A DNA stretch of 37,169 bases, taken from the NCBI GenBank assembly GCA_025928585.1, contig JAICJG010000016.1:1-37169 (forward strand), given 5' to 3'. Below the pieces are notes generated by a model that worked only from the letters and a program-made list of their open reading frames with translations, was not told where the DNA came from and made no database searches. This DNA comes from Rhodanobacteraceae bacterium. GTDB taxonomy: Bacteria; Pseudomonadota; Gammaproteobacteria; Xanthomonadales; Rhodanobacteraceae. The position numbers and the translations under genes are program-made. Positions 35,930-37,169 of this stretch are shown one piece after another. Every line of letters starts with the position of its first letter. Positions within the stretch are counted from its first letter, which is position 1.

Positions 35930-37169
35930 TTACACCCTAAGCGGATTCGGCTTGTCCGGGTCCAGATTCCAGAGCTTGATGGCGCGCTCGACGTCCTTGG
36001 CCATCAATACGCCGTCGTCGGCAAGCGCCGAGACCGCGGCGTGCGCGATCCAGTGGTGGTTGACCTCGAAGAACTCGAGCAGGTGCGCGCGGGTGTCGCT
36101 GCGTCCGTACCCGTCGGTGCCGAGCACGGTGCAACGGCGGCCATGCGGCACGAATGCACGGACCTGGTCGCCGAAGGCACGCACGTAGTCGGAAGACACG
36201 ATCACGGGACCTTCGTGGCCCTCGAGGCACTGCGCGACGTACGGCACGCGCTGGTCCTTCGGGTCCGGATGCAGCCGATTCCAGCGCTCGCAGTCGAAGC
36301 CGTCGCGGGAAAGCTCGACGAAGCTCGGGCACGACCACACATCCGCCTGCACGCCGAACTCCTGTTCCAGCAACTCTGCGGCCTTGATTGCCTCGCGCAG
36401 CACCACGCCGCACGCCAGCAACTGCACCCGCGGCGCCGCGCTTTTACCTTTGCTCCTGCTTTTGCCTTTCCCTGCTCCCTGTTCCCTGCTTCCTGCCTTC
36501 AACAAATACATCCCCTTGATGATCCCTTCCTCGCAGCCCTCCGGCATGTCCGGATGGACGTAGTTCTCGTTCATCACGGTGACGTAGTAGAAGACATCTT
36601 CCTGTTCCTGGAGCATCCGGCGGATGCCGTCCTGCAGGATCACCGCGGGTGCGTACGAGAAGGTCGGGTCGTAGGCCTTGCAGTTCGGCACCACGCCCGC
36701 GACCAGCATCGAATCACCGTCGGCGTGCTGCAGGCCTTCGCCCGCGAAGCTGCGTCCGGCGGTTGCGCCCAGCAGGAAGCCGCGCACGCGCTGGTCGCCG
36801 GCGGCCCAGATCAGGTCGCCGATGCGGCGAAAGCCGAAACAGGAATAAAAGATGAAGAACGGCAGCATCGGCTGGTCGGAGACCGAGTAGCTGGTGCCCG
36901 CCGCGATCCACGCGGATACGCCGCCGGCTTCCGAGATGCCTTCCTGAAGTACCTGACCGTCTTCCGCTTCGCGGTAATACAGCAACTGGTCGGCGTCCTG
37001 CGGTCGGTATTTCTGGCCGCCCGGCGCGTAGATGCCGATCTGGCGGAACATGCCCTCCATGCCGAAGGTGCGCGCCTCGTCGACCACGATCGGCACCACG
37101 TGCGGCGCGATTTCCTTGTCGCGCAGCAACAGGTTCATGCCGCGCACCATCGCCATCGTGGTGCTGATC
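35930..37169 (-). CDS. aceE: Pyruvate dehydrogenase E1 component, C-terminal part (partial)
   Basis: The C-terminal 412 residues, running off the right edge. The homodimeric E1 of the pyruvate dehydrogenase complex decarboxylates pyruvate with thiamine diphosphate and acetylates the E2 lipoyl group. Clear matches to E. coli AceE: VDEARTFGMEGMFRQIGIYAPGGQKY, EGISEAGGVSAWIAAGTSYS, FFIFYSCFGFRRIGDLIWAAGDQRVRGFLLGATAGRSF, CERWNRLHP and VLGTDGYGRSDTR. Between KGMYLL and VQLLACGVVL it carries about 15-20 extra residues (KAGSREQGAGKGKSRSKGKS) encoded by a simple-sequence DNA tract that E. coli lacks. The gene is convergent with the glycosidase gene. Confidence 0.97.
   Translation of the reverse strand, partial: ISTTMAMVRGMNLLLRDKEIAPHVVPIVVDEARTFGMEGMFRQIGIYAPGGQKYRPQDADQLLYYREAEDGQVLQEGISEAGGVSAWIAAGTSYSVSDQPMLPFFIFYSCFGFRRIGDLIWAAGDQRVRGFLLGATAGRSFAGEGLQHADGDSMLVAGVVPNCKAYDPTFSYAPAVILQDGIRRMLQEQEDVFYYVTVMNENYVHPDMPEGCEEGIIKGMYLLKAGSREQGAGKGKSRSKGKSAAPRVQLLACGVVLREAIKAAELLEQEFGVQADVWSCPSFVELSRDGFDCERWNRLHPDPKDQRVPYVAQCLEGHEGPVIVSSDYVRAFGDQVRAFVPHGRRCTVLGTDGYGRSDTRAHLLEFFEVNHHWIAHAAVSALADDGVLMAKDVERAIKLWNLDPDKPNPLRV
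36441..36500 (-). repeat. In-frame low-complexity tract inside aceE
   Basis: Reading the coding strand, AGCAGGGAACAGGGAGCAGG and related six-base units (gggaac/gggagc/aagcag) recur across about 60 bp. Base composition (purine-rich, no C-heavy codons) differs from the surrounding GC-rich gene. The tract keeps the reading frame open. Confidence 0.75.

Overview
The window is GC-rich, densely coded proteobacterial chromosome. The gene set (rsmG-parA-parB, hemD-hemX-hemY, a magnesium-type hemB, hemF, a homodimeric-type aceE, and an aryl polyene/xanthomonadin-type pigment locus with halogenase-like flavoproteins) points to the Gammaproteobacteria, most likely order Lysobacterales (Xanthomonadales: Xanthomonadaceae or Rhodanobacteraceae). 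This is inference from gene content; no rRNA gene is present to confirm it.

Layout. 0-3.8 kb: the end of a heme operon on the minus strand (hemD-hemX-hemY), then a hot-dog thioesterase, a small lipoprotein and a membrane-anchored rhodanese on the plus strand. 3.9-9.9 kb (minus strand): rsmG, parA, parB, a family 2 glycosyltransferase and recQ, with a short SPFH protein upstream. 10.3-14.1 kb: hemB, a secreted esterase, mtfA and a second-type cis-prenyltransferase. 14.2-27.7 kb: an aryl polyene (APE)/xanthomonadin-like locus of two tight operons plus a divergent pair. The plus-strand operon encodes a COG4648-type membrane protein, a FabZ-like dehydratase, an LpxL-like acyltransferase, a LolA-like protein, an MMPL exporter, a second hot-dog dehydratase and a FabG-like ketoreductase. 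The minus-strand operon encodes a ketosynthase, a chain-length-factor-like partner, a glycosyltransferase and a halogenase-like flavoprotein. A second halogenase-like flavoprotein and an alpha/beta hydrolase are divergent from the plus operon. 27.8-37.2 kb: a small anchored protein, hemF, rhlE, a VOC protein with an M28 peptidase, a decayed aspartyl-protease gene, a GH43 glycosidase and the 3' part of aceE.

How the pigment genes fit together: ketosynthase plus partner, ketoreductase and dehydratases would run iterative elongation without enoyl reduction, giving a conjugated polyene. The halogenase-like enzymes could brominate or chlorinate the aryl head. The acyltransferase and glycosyltransferase would attach the chain to a carrier lipid, and the LolA-like/MMPL pair would move it to the outer membrane. 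No acyl carrier protein, aryl-acid ligase, thioesterase or head-group synthase is visible here, so those must lie elsewhere if the pathway works.

The least expected signal is in repeats. A 20-bp palindromic-unit family (unit GGGGTCAGAGTGCACTTTCG and its inverse) occurs as inverted doublets with about 33-35 bp spacers. These doublets form coding termini: the N-terminus of RecQ, the C-terminus of the MMPL exporter and the N-terminus of the following dehydratase. Two further hairpin repeat families lie at gene ends, and aceE carries an in-frame low-complexity insertion.
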